A stretch of DNA of 62,804 nucleotides from CALWZE01 sp036644375. Lineage in GTDB: Bacteria; Bacillota; Clostridia; Oscillospirales; Ruminococcaceae. The stretch covers positions 1 to 62,804 of the forward strand of contig JAVXQD010000009.1 of assembly GCA_036644375.1 (NCBI GenBank), in the 5' to 3' direction. Positions 8,910 to 18,163 of this stretch are shown here, piece by piece. Both the position numbers and the translations under genes were made by a program. Under the pieces are notes generated by a model that worked only from the letters and a program-made list of their open reading frames with translations, had not been told where the DNA came from and did not search any database. Every line of letters begins with the position of its first letter. Within the stretch, counting starts at the first letter, position 1.

Positions 8910-9923
8910 ATGGACAAAGTGACAATTCGCCGCCTTGCCGACAGTGAGCTTGAGGAGTTTCGCACTTTTTGTGAATCCGCCTGGAAATCCAAACACCCGC
9001 TTATTCACGACGAACAGCTGTTTGAATACTACTATCGACGCGATGACGGGCTGATAAATTTCGCGGTCGCCAAGGATGACGAGACAGGTGAATTTTTGAG
9101 CGTATGCGGCTTTATCTGCGCGAGCAGCTCACCTACTCCGGATGTGTGGATAAGCTTCATCGTCACAAAAAAAGGTGCACCGTTCGGACTCGGTTTCAAG
9201 CTTTTGGAGCAAATTCGCACTCTCACATCATGCCGCACTATCGGCTGCAACAATATCCGTGAAAACACGAGAAATCTTTATGAGTTTTTCGGATATTATG
9301 TCGGCGAATTAGCGCAATACTACAGATACAATGATTCGCTGCATAAATATACAATGTGTAATATTGTTTCCCCTGACATACTTTCCATTTTGCCGAGCAC
9401 ACTTGAGTTTATCGAGCTGAAAAGCGAATCGGAGCTTGAGTGCTTCAATTTTGAGGACTTTCATGAAAATAAACCATATAAAGATAGAGCTTATGCCAAA
9501 AAACGGTTTTTTGAAAATCGCGGGCTTGATTACAAAATCTACGCCGCAAAAGAATGCGGACATGCAGTCGCACTCCTTGTGCTGCGAGTTGTCCGGCACG
9601 AGAGCTCATGTGTTGTTAGGGTTGTCGACTTCATCGGGGACACTGAATATGTCTCCGGCTGCGGACAGTTCCTCGACCGATTGATGCACGAGCTTGACGC
9701 GGAATTCTGCGACTGGTATGCTTTTGGGGTCGATAAATCAGCTATGGCAAGCGCCGGACTCTCTCTGCGCCAAAAAGGTGATATTAATATTGTTCCAAAT
9801 TACCTCAATCCGCCGCTTATGGAAAATACCGACTATTTCTTTTTCACAAGCGATCCCTCAAATTACACAATGTTTAAAGCCGACGGAGATCAGGACAGAG
9901 CAAGAATCGACGGCCTCTCTTAG
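8910..9923 (+). CDS. Double GNAT-like protein, last gene of the FkbH/ACP operon
   Basis: A 337-aa protein. Residues 1-140 look like a GNAT acyltransferase fold (TIRRLADSELEEFRTFC at the start; a region ENTRNLYEFFGYYVG like the C-terminal GNAT strand). Residues ~150-330 look like a second, diverged GNAT half. The C-terminal stretch FKADGDQDRARIDG resembles proteins I associate with surface-polysaccharide loci, but this is memory, not a search. The likely role is transfer of the ACP-bound group to a sugar or amine. The ATG at 8910, 1 nt after the SDR stop and behind GGGGGAAG, is taken as the start. Confidence 0.6.
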   Translation: MDKVTIRRLADSELEEFRTFCESAWKSKHPLIHDEQLFEYYYRRDDGLINFAVAKDDETGEFLSVCGFICASSSPTPDVWISFIVTKKGAPFGLGFKLLEQIRTLTSCRTIGCNNIRENTRNLYEFFGYYVGELAQYYRYNDSLHKYTMCNIVSPDILSILPSTLEFIELKSESELECFNFEDFHENKPYKDRAYAKKRFFENRGLDYKIYAAKECGHAVALLVLRVVRHESSCVVRVVDFIGDTEYVSGCGQFLDRLMHELDAEFCDWYAFGVDKSAMASAGLSLRQKGDINIVPNYLNPPLMENTDYFFFTSDPSNYTMFKADGDQDRARIDGLS

Positions 9924-10027
9924 CCTTTAAATCCTCTGCCTCATATTTTACGCTTCTATTCTTCACCCGTATGTGTGCGGCATTGGAGTCTGCACATTTT
10001 GTCCCTAACTGAAATCAGGTGTAACAG

Positions 10028-10786
10028 ATGAAAAAACTGCTCTGTGTTATTATCGCTATTATTGTTTGTTTGTGCTTTACCGCATGTAAAAGCTCCTCTG
10101 CTCCTCCGCTGCTTGAACCCTCCGACAAACAGGAACCACCCATTTCAAGTGATGTTGACCCTGCCGCGGAGCAAAAACCTCTGCTTGAACCGGTTATTGA
10201 GGTTGACGACTCACTATTGAAAAAGCTCGTCACTTTTGTGGCTCCGTTTAATATTCTGCCTCAAGAATTTACCGATTCCTCCGAATTGTCGGATTATACT
10301 TTGTTTTTCACTGCCGTCACACGCATGAATTCCGATTTTCAGCCATTGCCGGACGGATATTCCTATTCTCTGTCACTGTCTAAGCTCAACACCGCCGTAA
10401 GCGACTTTTTCGGAAAGGGTACCGCGCTCTCCGAATCATACCTGACACAAAATTACGAACCGTACATAATTGATTCCGCAAACAGCGTCGTAATTAAAAC
10501 AAGCATGGGCTCTATTCCGAGCTTTCTTTATCCTTACCGCTGCACAAAAACCGACGACGGCTACGAGCTTTACATGCTCAATCTGCTCGATCCGCTTTTC
10601 ATCGCAAAGTATCCCGAGCATTCAGACGGTGCAGATGCAAGTGAGGTAGACAATTCAATGGTGGCTGACATCGCTGACAATATGATGACATATGTCTATA
10701 CCATAACCAAAAACAGTGACGGCTTCTTAAACCTCACTGCTTTTCGATATCTAAACAGCAAGGATATCCAAATGGCGCTTTCTTGA
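10028..10786 (+). CDS. Lipoprotein of unknown function
   Basis: A 252-aa protein with a lipoprotein signal: MKKLLCVIIAIIVCLCFTAC, lipobox FTAC. A Ser/Pro-rich linker follows to about residue 60, then a soluble domain of about 190 residues that I do not recognise. AGGTG precedes the ATG. It is about 100 bp downstream of the FkbH operon on the same strand and could be read from it; no terminator is visible between them. Confidence 0.75.
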   Translation: MKKLLCVIIAIIVCLCFTACKSSSAPPLLEPSDKQEPPISSDVDPAAEQKPLLEPVIEVDDSLLKKLVTFVAPFNILPQEFTDSSELSDYTLFFTAVTRMNSDFQPLPDGYSYSLSLSKLNTAVSDFFGKGTALSESYLTQNYEPYIIDSANSVVIKTSMGSIPSFLYPYRCTKTDDGYELYMLNLLDPLFIAKYPEHSDGADASEVDNSMVADIADNMMTYVYTITKNSDGFLNLTAFRYLNSKDIQMALS

Positions 10787-10888
10787 GGAATTTCTTTGTT
10801 TAAAAAACAAACGGGCGCTAAAGCTGCTTTGATTTTCGCACTCAGCTATCTGCAACCATTTCACAGCACTTGCTTTTCACAATTCGCA

Positions 10889-10946
10889 AAAACCCCCAAA
10901 TCAACTATCGGCTCTCAGCTTGAGCCGCATTTGATTTGGGGGTTTT
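10889..10946. terminator. Bidirectional intrinsic terminator
   Basis: A perfect 16-bp stem: AAAACCCCCAAATCAA at 10889-10904 and TTGATTTGGGGGTTTT at 10931-10946, with a short inner GCTC/GAGC pairing. It separates the convergent lipoprotein and ppdK genes and has A and T runs on both sides. Confidence 0.9.
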
Positions 10947-11045
10947 GATGTCAATATTCGTTTTTAACGGGCAGATGTGCCGCTCAGCTTAAATACCGCT
11001 GTTTTTTGAACGCACGGTCTGCACTGCAACTTGGCAATAGCAGAA

Positions 11046-13673
11046 TCAGCGGGGAAATTTAATTTGTGACTGAGCCGCCGCAAGACGTGCAATCGGCACA
11101 CGGAAGGGCGAGCAGGAAACATATGCAAGGCCTGTTTTGTGGCAAAATTCCACTGACGAGGGATCGCCGCCATGTTCGCCGCATATTCCGAGCTTGATGT
11201 CGGGGCGTGTTGAGCGACCGAGCTTGCAGGCCATGTCTACGAGCTTGCCGACACCCTCTTGGTCGAGTTTTGCAAACGGGTCAGCCTCATAGACTTTTTT
11301 CGCGTAATAGTCGCCGAGGAATTTACCGGCATCATCACGTGAGAAGCCAAAGGTCATCTGTGTAAGATCGTTTGTGCCAAAGCTGAAGAACTCCGCCTCT
11401 TTTGCAATTATGTCCGCCGTAATTGCCGCACGCGGAATCTCAATCATCGTGCCAACCATATATTTTATCACAACTCCGCTTTCGGCAATGAGCTTGTCTG
11501 CTGTTGTCGTTACGATGTTCTTGACAAACTTAAGCTCGTTTATGTCTCCCACCAGCGGAATCATGATTTCGGGGACAACATCAAAGCCTTTGCGCGCTTT
11601 TACTGCCAGAGCGGCTTTGATAACTGCCGTTGTCTGCATCTCCGCAATTTCCGGATACGAAACCGCCAAACGACAGCCGCGATGGCCCATCATCGGGTTA
11701 AACTCATGGAGCTCAACGCATTTTGCGCTGATATCATCGGCAGAGATATTCATTTCCTTTGCAAGCTCGGCAATGTCGTCCGCATCTGTGGGCAGAAACT
11801 CATGAAGAGGCGGATCAAGGAAGCGGATAGTTACCGGACGGCCTTCCATTGCCTCGTAAATTCCCTCAAAGTCACTCTGCTGCATCGGAAGAAGCTTTTC
11901 GAGTGCCTTGCGGCGGCTGGCTTCGTCATTTGAAAGAATCATCTCCCGCATTGCGCGAATTCGATCACCCTCAAAGAACATGTGCTCAGTGCGGCAAAGA
12001 CCGACACCCTCTGCTCCAAACTTGACTGCCTGCGCAGCGTCATAAGGCGTATCGGCATTTGTGCGTACATGAAGTGAGCGAACCTCGTCAGCCCAGCCCA
12101 TAAACCGCTCAAAGTCCCCTGTGATAGCCGCTTCAACCGTGGGGATTGCCTGTAAATAAATATTTCCCGTGCTTCCGTCAAGCGAGATGAAATCCCCGCC
12201 CTTTGCTGTTTTGCCGCCAAGTGTAAAGGTGTGCTGTGCCTCATTTATCTTAAGCTCACCGCAGCCGGAAACACAGCAGGTTCCCATGCCGCGCGCAACA
12301 ACAGCAGCATGGCTTGTCATTCCGCCGCGAACCGTGAGTATACCCTGTGAAACGTGCATGCCCTCGATGTCCTCCGGGCTTGTCTCAAGGCGCACAAGGA
12401 CAACCGCTTTGCCCTCCGACTCCATTCTTATGGCTTCCTCAGCCGAAAATGCAACCTGTCCGCACGCTGCTCCCGGACTTGCAGGAAGCGCAGACCCTGC
12501 GGGAATCGCCGCTTTAAGGGCTTTAGCGTCAAACTGCGGGTGAAGCAGAGCATCAAGCTGTCTTGGATCGACCATGAGCAGTGCTTTTTCTTTGTCGATC
12601 ATTCCCTCGTCGACAAGGTCACACGCAACCTTTAGTGAAGCAGCAGCCGTTCTCTTGCCGTTGCGGGTCTGGAGCATATATAGCTTTCCGTTTTCAATGG
12701 TGAACTCCATATCCTGCATATCTTTATAGTGCTTCTCAAGCTTGTTTGCGATTTCGACAAACTGATTGTAAACTTCGGGATTGATATCCTTCAGATGACT
12801 TATCGGCGACGGAGTGCGCACACCCGCAACAACATCCTCGCCCTGTGCGTTCATGAGAAATTCGCCGTAAAGATTTTTATCTCCTGTTGCAGGATCTCGT
12901 GTAAATGCAACTCCGGTTCCGCAATCATCGCCCATATTCCCGAACACCATTGACTGAACGCTTACTGCCGTGCCCCATGATGCGGGGATATCGTTCATGC
13001 GACGATAGAATACCGCACGGTCATTATCCCATGAACGGAAAACAGCCTTGACAGCACCCATGAGCTGTGTTTTCGGATCGGTGGGGAAATCCTCACCGAT
13101 TTCCGCTTTATAAAAGTCCTTGAATTTCTGAACCATCTCTTTGAGTGCCGCAGTGTCAAGCTCAGTGTCCTGAACAACTCCGCGCGCTTCTTTCATCTCA
13201 TCGATAATCATCTCAAAACGCTTTTTGGATATTTCCATGACAACATCAGAATACATTTGTATAAAGCGGCGATAGCTGTCGTATGCAAAGCGCTCGTTGT
13301 TCATGAGCTTTGCTATTCCCTTAACAACAGTATCGTTTATGCCGAGATTGAGAATGGTATCCATCATGCCGGGCATTGACGCGCGCGCGCCCGAGCGAAC
13401 CGAGACGAGAAGCGGATTTTCGGCGTCTCCGAATTTCTTACCTGTAATCTCTTCCATCTTTGTCAGATTTTTGTAGATTTCAGCTTCGATGTCGGATGAG
13501 ATGGTTTTTCCATCCTCATAATAACGTGTGCAAGCCTCTGTTGTCACCGTAAAACCCTGGGGTACCGGCATTCCGAGATTTGTCATTTCAGCAAGATTTG
13601 CGCCTTTTCCGCCGAGAAGCTCCCGCATAGAACCGTTTCCCTCGGAAAAGAGATAGACATACTTATGACCCAT
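11046..13673 (-). CDS. ppdK: Pyruvate, phosphate dikinase
   Basis: An 875-aa protein, full family length, which interconverts pyruvate + ATP + Pi and phosphoenolpyruvate + AMP + PPi in the cytoplasm. It begins with the ATP-grasp part (EGNGSMRELLGGKGANLAEM). The central phosphohistidine domain has GGMTSHAAVVARGMG with the swinging His. The C-terminal TIM-barrel PEP domain includes GICGEHGGDP and FGTNDLTQMTFG. GGAGGACAC precedes the ATG. With the PPi-dependent reaction and a nearby pyrophosphatase (ppa), it fits PPi-linked glycolysis in an anaerobe. Confidence 0.97.
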   Translation of the reverse strand: MGHKYVYLFSEGNGSMRELLGGKGANLAEMTNLGMPVPQGFTVTTEACTRYYEDGKTISSDIEAEIYKNLTKMEEITGKKFGDAENPLLVSVRSGARASMPGMMDTILNLGINDTVVKGIAKLMNNERFAYDSYRRFIQMYSDVVMEISKKRFEMIIDEMKEARGVVQDTELDTAALKEMVQKFKDFYKAEIGEDFPTDPKTQLMGAVKAVFRSWDNDRAVFYRRMNDIPASWGTAVSVQSMVFGNMGDDCGTGVAFTRDPATGDKNLYGEFLMNAQGEDVVAGVRTPSPISHLKDINPEVYNQFVEIANKLEKHYKDMQDMEFTIENGKLYMLQTRNGKRTAAASLKVACDLVDEGMIDKEKALLMVDPRQLDALLHPQFDAKALKAAIPAGSALPASPGAACGQVAFSAEEAIRMESEGKAVVLVRLETSPEDIEGMHVSQGILTVRGGMTSHAAVVARGMGTCCVSGCGELKINEAQHTFTLGGKTAKGGDFISLDGSTGNIYLQAIPTVEAAITGDFERFMGWADEVRSLHVRTNADTPYDAAQAVKFGAEGVGLCRTEHMFFEGDRIRAMREMILSNDEASRRKALEKLLPMQQSDFEGIYEAMEGRPVTIRFLDPPLHEFLPTDADDIAELAKEMNISADDISAKCVELHEFNPMMGHRGCRLAVSYPEIAEMQTTAVIKAALAVKARKGFDVVPEIMIPLVGDINELKFVKNIVTTTADKLIAESGVVIKYMVGTMIEIPRAAITADIIAKEAEFFSFGTNDLTQMTFGFSRDDAGKFLGDYYAKKVYEADPFAKLDQEGVGKLVDMACKLGRSTRPDIKLGICGEHGGDPSSVEFCHKTGLAYVSCSPFRVPIARLAAAQSQIKFPR

Positions 13674-13730
13674 AATTCAAGTGTCCTCCATTTTTTTAAT
13701 AACATATAAATTGTGCTACTGTGCCCGAAT

Positions 13731-13759
13731 ATTATAACAGAAGTGAAATAAGTTGTCAC
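13731..13759 (-). promoter_or_regulatory. ppdK promoter
   Basis: On the minus strand GTGACA (13754-13759), a 17-nt spacer and TATAAT (13731-13736), about 60 nt upstream of the ppdK start. Confidence 0.65.
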
Positions 13760-13960
13760 TATCTAATCTGATTATTCCTCTATCCGAGCGCATTTTCTTG
13801 TGATTTCATTAAAACAACGGCCTATATTTGCTTCGTTGTTGTCTCATTTGCTTTATTTCACTGAAAAGCCTTGAAAACCACATCAAAAATTGCAATAATA
13901 TAGATACCGTATTTTTTTGATACAAAACCACTTTTATAATATTATGTGAGGTTGGAGTTT

Positions 13961-15352
13961 ATGGACTTCTGTTCAAAAAATCTTAATTGTATTATCCTCG
14001 CTGCAGGCGATGGAAAGCGCATGCATGCGGCAGGATCAAAAGTACTGTGTGAAGTTTCGGGCAAGCCGATGCTCTTTTGGGTTATCGACGCAGTTCGAAA
14101 ATCGGATATTCTGAAAATTTGTGTTATTTCAGGCAACGATGATGTTAAAAAGGCCGCTTGCGGCTGTGATATAGCAGAACAAATGGAGCGTCTTGGAACA
14201 GGACACGCGGTTTTGTGCGGAAAGAGTTTTTTACAGGAAAATTCCGGCAATACCCTTGTACTTAACGGTGACGCTCCTTTTCTTGACAGCGCATCTATTC
14301 TCGGCGCACTTGAACTGCATCTCAGCGGAGATAATTCGGTCACCGTAATCGGTTCTCATGCCGATTACCCTGTCGGTCATGATAGAATCGTTCGCTCGGG
14401 CAATAAGCTCAGTGCGATTATCCGCGACTCCGATTGCGCTTCCGCTCAATCGGAATTTAAAGAAATCGATACCGGTGCATATTGGTTTAAAACCGCCGAT
14501 TTAATCAGTGCTCTTGAATGCAAAAAGGCGCAGGACAAAAACGGCGAGTATTCACTGTCTGAAACTGTTTTATCTTTACTTGATGATAAAAAAAATATCG
14601 GCTGCTTTATCTCGTCTGACAGCAGTATGGCTCTCAGCGGCAAAACCCCTTCAGACCTGCTGGCCATGAACAATATATCAAATAGACGGGCAATTGAAAA
14701 GCATCTCGGCAACGGTGTTCATTTTATCGGCACAGATGGCGTTGCAATCGGTCCCGATGTTACAATCGAAGCGGGAGCGACAATTCTGCCCGGCTGTATG
14801 CTTTATGGCAGTACTCATATCGCATCCGGTGCAAAAATCGGTCCGAATTCACTGCTTGTAAATGTTACTATCGGTAATGATTCTGTATTTAATGCCTCAC
14901 AGGGCTTTGACAGCACAATCGGGTCCTGTGTAAAAATCGGTCCTTATGTCCATCTCCGTCCCGACAGCATAATCGACAATAATGTGAAAATCGGAGACTT
15001 TGTCGAGGTCAAAAACTCGCATATCGGCGAGGGCACAAGCCTTGCGCATCTAACGTATATCGGCGACAGCGATATAGGCCGCTTCTGCAATTTCGGCTGC
15101 GGTGTTGTCGTCGTAAACTATGACGGCGAGGTCAAAAACCGCACAGTGGTCGGCGACTATGCGTTTATCGGCTGCAACACAAATCTCGTCGCTCCCGTAT
15201 CGGTCGGAAACGGCGCTTATACTGCGGCGGGCACTACCGTGACTCATGACGTACCGGACGGGGCCCTTGCCGTAGGCAGAGCGCGCCAGACAACAATTGA
15301 GGGCTGGGCCGCTAAAAAACTTAAAAAGTATATCGAAAAGAAGTCAAAATAA
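13961..15352 (+). CDS. glmU: Bifunctional GlmU (UDP-GlcNAc pyrophosphorylase / GlcN-1-P acetyltransferase)
   Basis: A 463-aa protein that makes UDP-N-acetylglucosamine for peptidoglycan and other wall polymers. The nucleotidyltransferase half opens with ILAAGDGKRMHAAGSKVL, the signature with the conserved Arg and Lys. From about residue 245 on there is a left-handed beta-helix of hexapeptide repeats (IGPDVTIEAGATILPG, IGDFVEVKNS, YDGEVKNRTVVGDYAFIG), the acetyltransferase half. The ATG at 13961 follows GAGGTTGGAG; a GTG five codons earlier is less likely. It is 31 bp upstream of prs, a common pair in Firmicutes. Confidence 0.95.
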   Translation: MDFCSKNLNCIILAAGDGKRMHAAGSKVLCEVSGKPMLFWVIDAVRKSDILKICVISGNDDVKKAACGCDIAEQMERLGTGHAVLCGKSFLQENSGNTLVLNGDAPFLDSASILGALELHLSGDNSVTVIGSHADYPVGHDRIVRSGNKLSAIIRDSDCASAQSEFKEIDTGAYWFKTADLISALECKKAQDKNGEYSLSETVLSLLDDKKNIGCFISSDSSMALSGKTPSDLLAMNNISNRRAIEKHLGNGVHFIGTDGVAIGPDVTIEAGATILPGCMLYGSTHIASGAKIGPNSLLVNVTIGNDSVFNASQGFDSTIGSCVKIGPYVHLRPDSIIDNNVKIGDFVEVKNSHIGEGTSLAHLTYIGDSDIGRFCNFGCGVVVVNYDGEVKNRTVVGDYAFIGCNTNLVAPVSVGNGAYTAAGTTVTHDVPDGALAVGRARQTTIEGWAAKKLKKYIEKKSK

Positions 15353-15383
15353 CAGTGTTATAAGCACAGGGGGAATTAAAAAA

Positions 15384-16340
15384 ATGAATCTGCATGGTAG
15401 AGATATCAAAATCTTCACCGCAAACTCAAATCCAAGATTGGCAAAAGAAATGAGCGAATATCTGGGTCTGCCGCTCGGGAAAAGTGATGTCGGTATGTTC
15501 AGTGATGGAGAAATTTCGGTATCTGTTCATGAATCTGTTCGTGGAAGCGATGTTTTTGTAGTTCAATCAACTGCCTCACCGGTCAACCGTCATCTTATGG
15601 AGCTTCTTATCATGATTGACGCGTTCAAACGGGCGTCAGCAGGTAGAATCACTGCTGTTGTACCCTATTTCGGATATGCGCGCCAGGACAGAAAGGCAAA
15701 GGGGCGCGACCCAATCTCCGCGAAGCTCGTCGCCGACATGATTACAACCGCCGGTGCCGACCGCATACTTACAATGGATTTACATGCGCCGCAGATTCAA
15801 GGCTTTTTTAACATCCCCGTCGACCATCTTGTCGGAATGCCTATCCTTACCCCCTATTTTGAGGCAAAATTTGCCGGAAATAAAGACAACCTTGTTGTTA
15901 TGTCCCCGGATATTGGCTCCATTAACCGAGCTCGCAATTTTGCACAGCGTCTTGACGCCCCCATCGCCATCGTTGACAAGCGCCGACAAAAGGCAAATGA
16001 ATGCGAGGTAATGAACATCATCGGAGATGTGAGCGGAAAAGATATCCTTATATATGACGATATGGTTGATACCGCCGGTACACTTTGCAACGCTGCCCGC
16101 GCCATAAAGGCAAAGGGCGCAAAATCAATCTGTGCCTGCGCAACTCACGCCGTTCTTTCCGGTCCCGCAATCGAGCGCATCATCGACAGCCCTATTGAGG
16201 AGCTTGTCATGATTGATACGATTGCACAGTCTGAGGAAAAGAAAATAGATAAAATCAAAATTTTATCCTGTGCTCCGGTTTTTGCCGAGGCGATTGCCCG
16301 CATTTATTCCGACAAGCCAATCTCCCCTCTGGTCAACTGA
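15384..16340 (+). CDS. prs: Ribose-phosphate pyrophosphokinase
   Basis: A 318-aa protein that makes PRPP from ribose-5-phosphate and ATP for nucleotide, His and Trp synthesis. Visible family motifs: FSDGEISVSVHESVRG, YFGYARQDRKAKGRDPISAK (ATP flexible loop region), LTMDLHAPQIQGFF with the metal-binding His, and the PRPP loop VDTAGTL. GGGGGAA precedes the ATG at 15384. Together with glmU it forms an operon ending at the 16512 hairpin. Confidence 0.96.
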   Translation: MNLHGRDIKIFTANSNPRLAKEMSEYLGLPLGKSDVGMFSDGEISVSVHESVRGSDVFVVQSTASPVNRHLMELLIMIDAFKRASAGRITAVVPYFGYARQDRKAKGRDPISAKLVADMITTAGADRILTMDLHAPQIQGFFNIPVDHLVGMPILTPYFEAKFAGNKDNLVVMSPDIGSINRARNFAQRLDAPIAIVDKRRQKANECEVMNIIGDVSGKDILIYDDMVDTAGTLCNAARAIKAKGAKSICACATHAVLSGPAIERIIDSPIEELVMIDTIAQSEEKKIDKIKILSCAPVFAEAIARIYSDKPISPLVN

Positions 16341-16511
16341 ATATTTACGCAATCATAAAAGGCAGAAAAAGCACATCCGTAAATTGCTCAAGCGCAGAAT
16401 ATATGTACTTCCTCTGTTTACGTGCATGTCTTCGCCTAAAACACAATGATGTGCGAAGGCGATGCAATTCAGTAAGCGCCACGTATAATAAAGTTAATTG
16501 GTTTTTATATG

Positions 16512-16546
16512 CAAAACGCCCCGCATACCAAATGCGAGGCGTTTTG
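16512..16546. terminator. Intrinsic terminator between prs and ppa
   Basis: Arms CAAAACGCCCCGCAT (16512-16526) and ATGCGAGGCGTTTTG (16532-16546) pair with a single mismatch around a 5-nt loop. It lies between convergent genes and probably serves both. Confidence 0.85.
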
Positions 16547-16592
16547 TGTTTATTAACAGAGCAATTTTGTTGCCATACCTATTAAACGAGTT

Positions 16593-17126
16593 TTATCGGC
16601 AGAATTTCTCGACATATTCGTTGCAGCATTTTTGAATGATTTCCTTCGCCTTTGCCGCATCCTGAACCTCATCAACAACGGTGTCTTTGCCCTCAAGACT
16701 TTTATATACGCTGAAAAAGTGGCGCATCTCATCAAAGATGTGTGCGGGGAGCTCACCTATGTCCTTGTAATTGTTATAGGTAGGGTCATTAAACGGAATC
16801 GCAATGATTTTCTCGTCAAGCTTACCCTGATCCATCATTGTCATAACCCCGACTGGATAGCATTGGACAAGACTCAGCGGATGAAGTATTTCGGAACAGA
16901 GCACCAAAACATCAAGCGGGTCACCATCATCGGCAAATGTGCGCGGAATCAAGCCGTAATTGGCGGGATAATGGGTTGAAGTATATAGAATTCGATCAAG
17001 GATAATATGCCCTGTCTCCTTGTCAAGCTCGTATTTTTTCTTCGAGCCTTTTTCAATCTCAATCACCGAAATAAAATCATCGGGATTGATTCTCGCCGGA
17101 CTGATATCGTGCCAAATATTAGACAT
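16593..17126 (-). CDS. ppa: Inorganic pyrophosphatase, soluble type I
   Basis: A 177-aa protein that hydrolyses PPi. Motifs: EIEKGSKKKYELDKETG near the start, YPANYGLIPRT and the metal site DDGDPLDVLVL (three Asp), then a conserved Lys/Tyr region YNNYKDIGELP. The start at 17126 (MSNIWHDI) follows AGGGGAAC; an upstream in-frame ATG would add eight residues without a site. It is downstream of the citrate synthase-membrane protein-33-aa peptide run with an 88-bp gap and may be cotranscribed. Confidence 0.96.
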   Translation of the reverse strand: MSNIWHDISPARINPDDFISVIEIEKGSKKKYELDKETGHIILDRILYTSTHYPANYGLIPRTFADDGDPLDVLVLCSEILHPLSLVQCYPVGVMTMMDQGKLDEKIIAIPFNDPTYNNYKDIGELPAHIFDEMRHFFSVYKSLEGKDTVVDEVQDAAKAKEIIQKCCNEYVEKFCR

Positions 17127-17214
17127 TTTTTGTTCCCCTTCTCTGTGCAATTCTCAAAATATTCATTCTCGACACTTTTCAGTGCCGTCGAAATCCATTC
17201 AAGCTCCGCGCCGA

Positions 17215-17316
17215 TCAGCTGATAGCAAATAAAAACATAGGCAAAATGCTGCTTGCCAAAAGGATAACCGCAAGCAAAACAACAAAAGCAGTTTTAATCC
17301 ACTTGTTATTGAACAT
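17215..17316 (-). CDS. 33-aa hydrophobic membrane peptide
   Basis: A short frame with ATG at 17316 and TGA at 17215-17217. The peptide starts MFNNKWIKTAFVVLLAVILL and continues hydrophobic to a Ser end, so it is one membrane helix with a basic N-terminus. It has a proper ribosome binding site (AAAGGAGAA, about 8 nt upstream) inside the end of the 285-aa membrane-protein gene, whose last 11 nt it overlaps. Spacing, overlap and hydrophobicity together argue that it is translated. Function unknown; it may be a small partner of the larger membrane protein. Confidence 0.65.
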   Translation of the reverse strand: MFNNKWIKTAFVVLLAVILLASSILPMFLFAIS

Positions 17317-18163
17317 CTGTTTTCTCCTTTGATCTTTTGATAATCGAATCTGCAATATACACACCGCAAGCAGCTGTCAGTGCGTCGGCCGCAAGCATTA
17401 TTGCATCGGCGGCTTTTGCCCTCGACATAAGCGGCACAATATTTGGAATGCATATGGCCACGGTAAATACAAGCGACAAAAACGCACAAACCGAAATGCG
17501 CTGAAGCTGCTTTTTGTTTTCGGAAAATGCACTGTATCTTGCAATTGAATACCACAGATTTGCCATGATAATGCAGGACACCATTATTGAGACCGCTACG
17601 CTGTCTCTGCTGTTGATAGGCGCGGCTACAAACATCGAAACCGCACGCAGACAATACCACAGTACGGGAACAAGCGCAAATAAGCGCGAGCCATTAAGTC
17701 CAGTCTGACCTTTAAAGTGCGGAAGCGACACTGAGACAAACCACGCGGCAGCGGCGATTCCGACAACAGCACATAAAAATTCAAATTTGAACTGTCCGCC
17801 CGAGAATCCGATTTGCATGAGCTGTTCCCGATTCATGAAAAAATGATGAAAGGGATGCATGCGGATAATTTCACACAATTTTCGTATATTCGCATAGCCA
17901 AGTGCAAATCCGGAGGCTGCAAAAAGCACAAACCCGGTGCCTCCAAGCCAAATATCATCGGATTTCGGCGGGGTATAATTTTTCAAAATGTGAGACAGCA
18001 TCACGGCGGCAATAATCACGACCGCAAGCTGTGCAAGATGGTACTCTGTGTTAGAGCTTTTGTAAAAGCCCGATGAAAGCTCCATATTTAAGGCGACATC
18101 ACCGATTCGCGCAACGAGCAAGAGTATCGGAATCAGGGCGATGTACCTGTATTTTTTACTCAC
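17306..18163 (-). CDS. Polytopic membrane protein of unknown function
   Basis: A 285-aa protein with about seven to eight hydrophobic helices (near residues 6-24, 42-60, 70-91, 125-148, 160-180, 186-210, 222-246, 250-275) and short polar loops, one of them HPFHHFFMNREQ. I recognise no family motif. It starts with GTG inside the citrate synthase stop (GTGA overlap of 4 nt), so it is translationally coupled to gltA, and it overlaps the 33-aa peptide at its other end. Transport or signalling is possible, but nothing in the sequence decides it. Confidence 0.75.
   Translation of the reverse strand: MSKKYRYIALIPILLLVARIGDVALNMELSSGFYKSSNTEYHLAQLAVVIIAAVMLSHILKNYTPPKSDDIWLGGTGFVLFAASGFALGYANIRKLCEIIRMHPFHHFFMNREQLMQIGFSGGQFKFEFLCAVVGIAAAAWFVSVSLPHFKGQTGLNGSRLFALVPVLWYCLRAVSMFVAAPINSRDSVAVSIMVSCIIMANLWYSIARYSAFSENKKQLQRISVCAFLSLVFTVAICIPNIVPLMSRAKAADAIMLAADALTAACGVYIADSIIKRSKEKTDVQ

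Noticed and set aside
9145..9153. Exact TGTGGATAA (DnaA box complement)
   Set aside because: It lies inside the GNAT-like gene, encodes conserved-looking residues D-V-W-I-S, and stands alone 20 kb from the origin.
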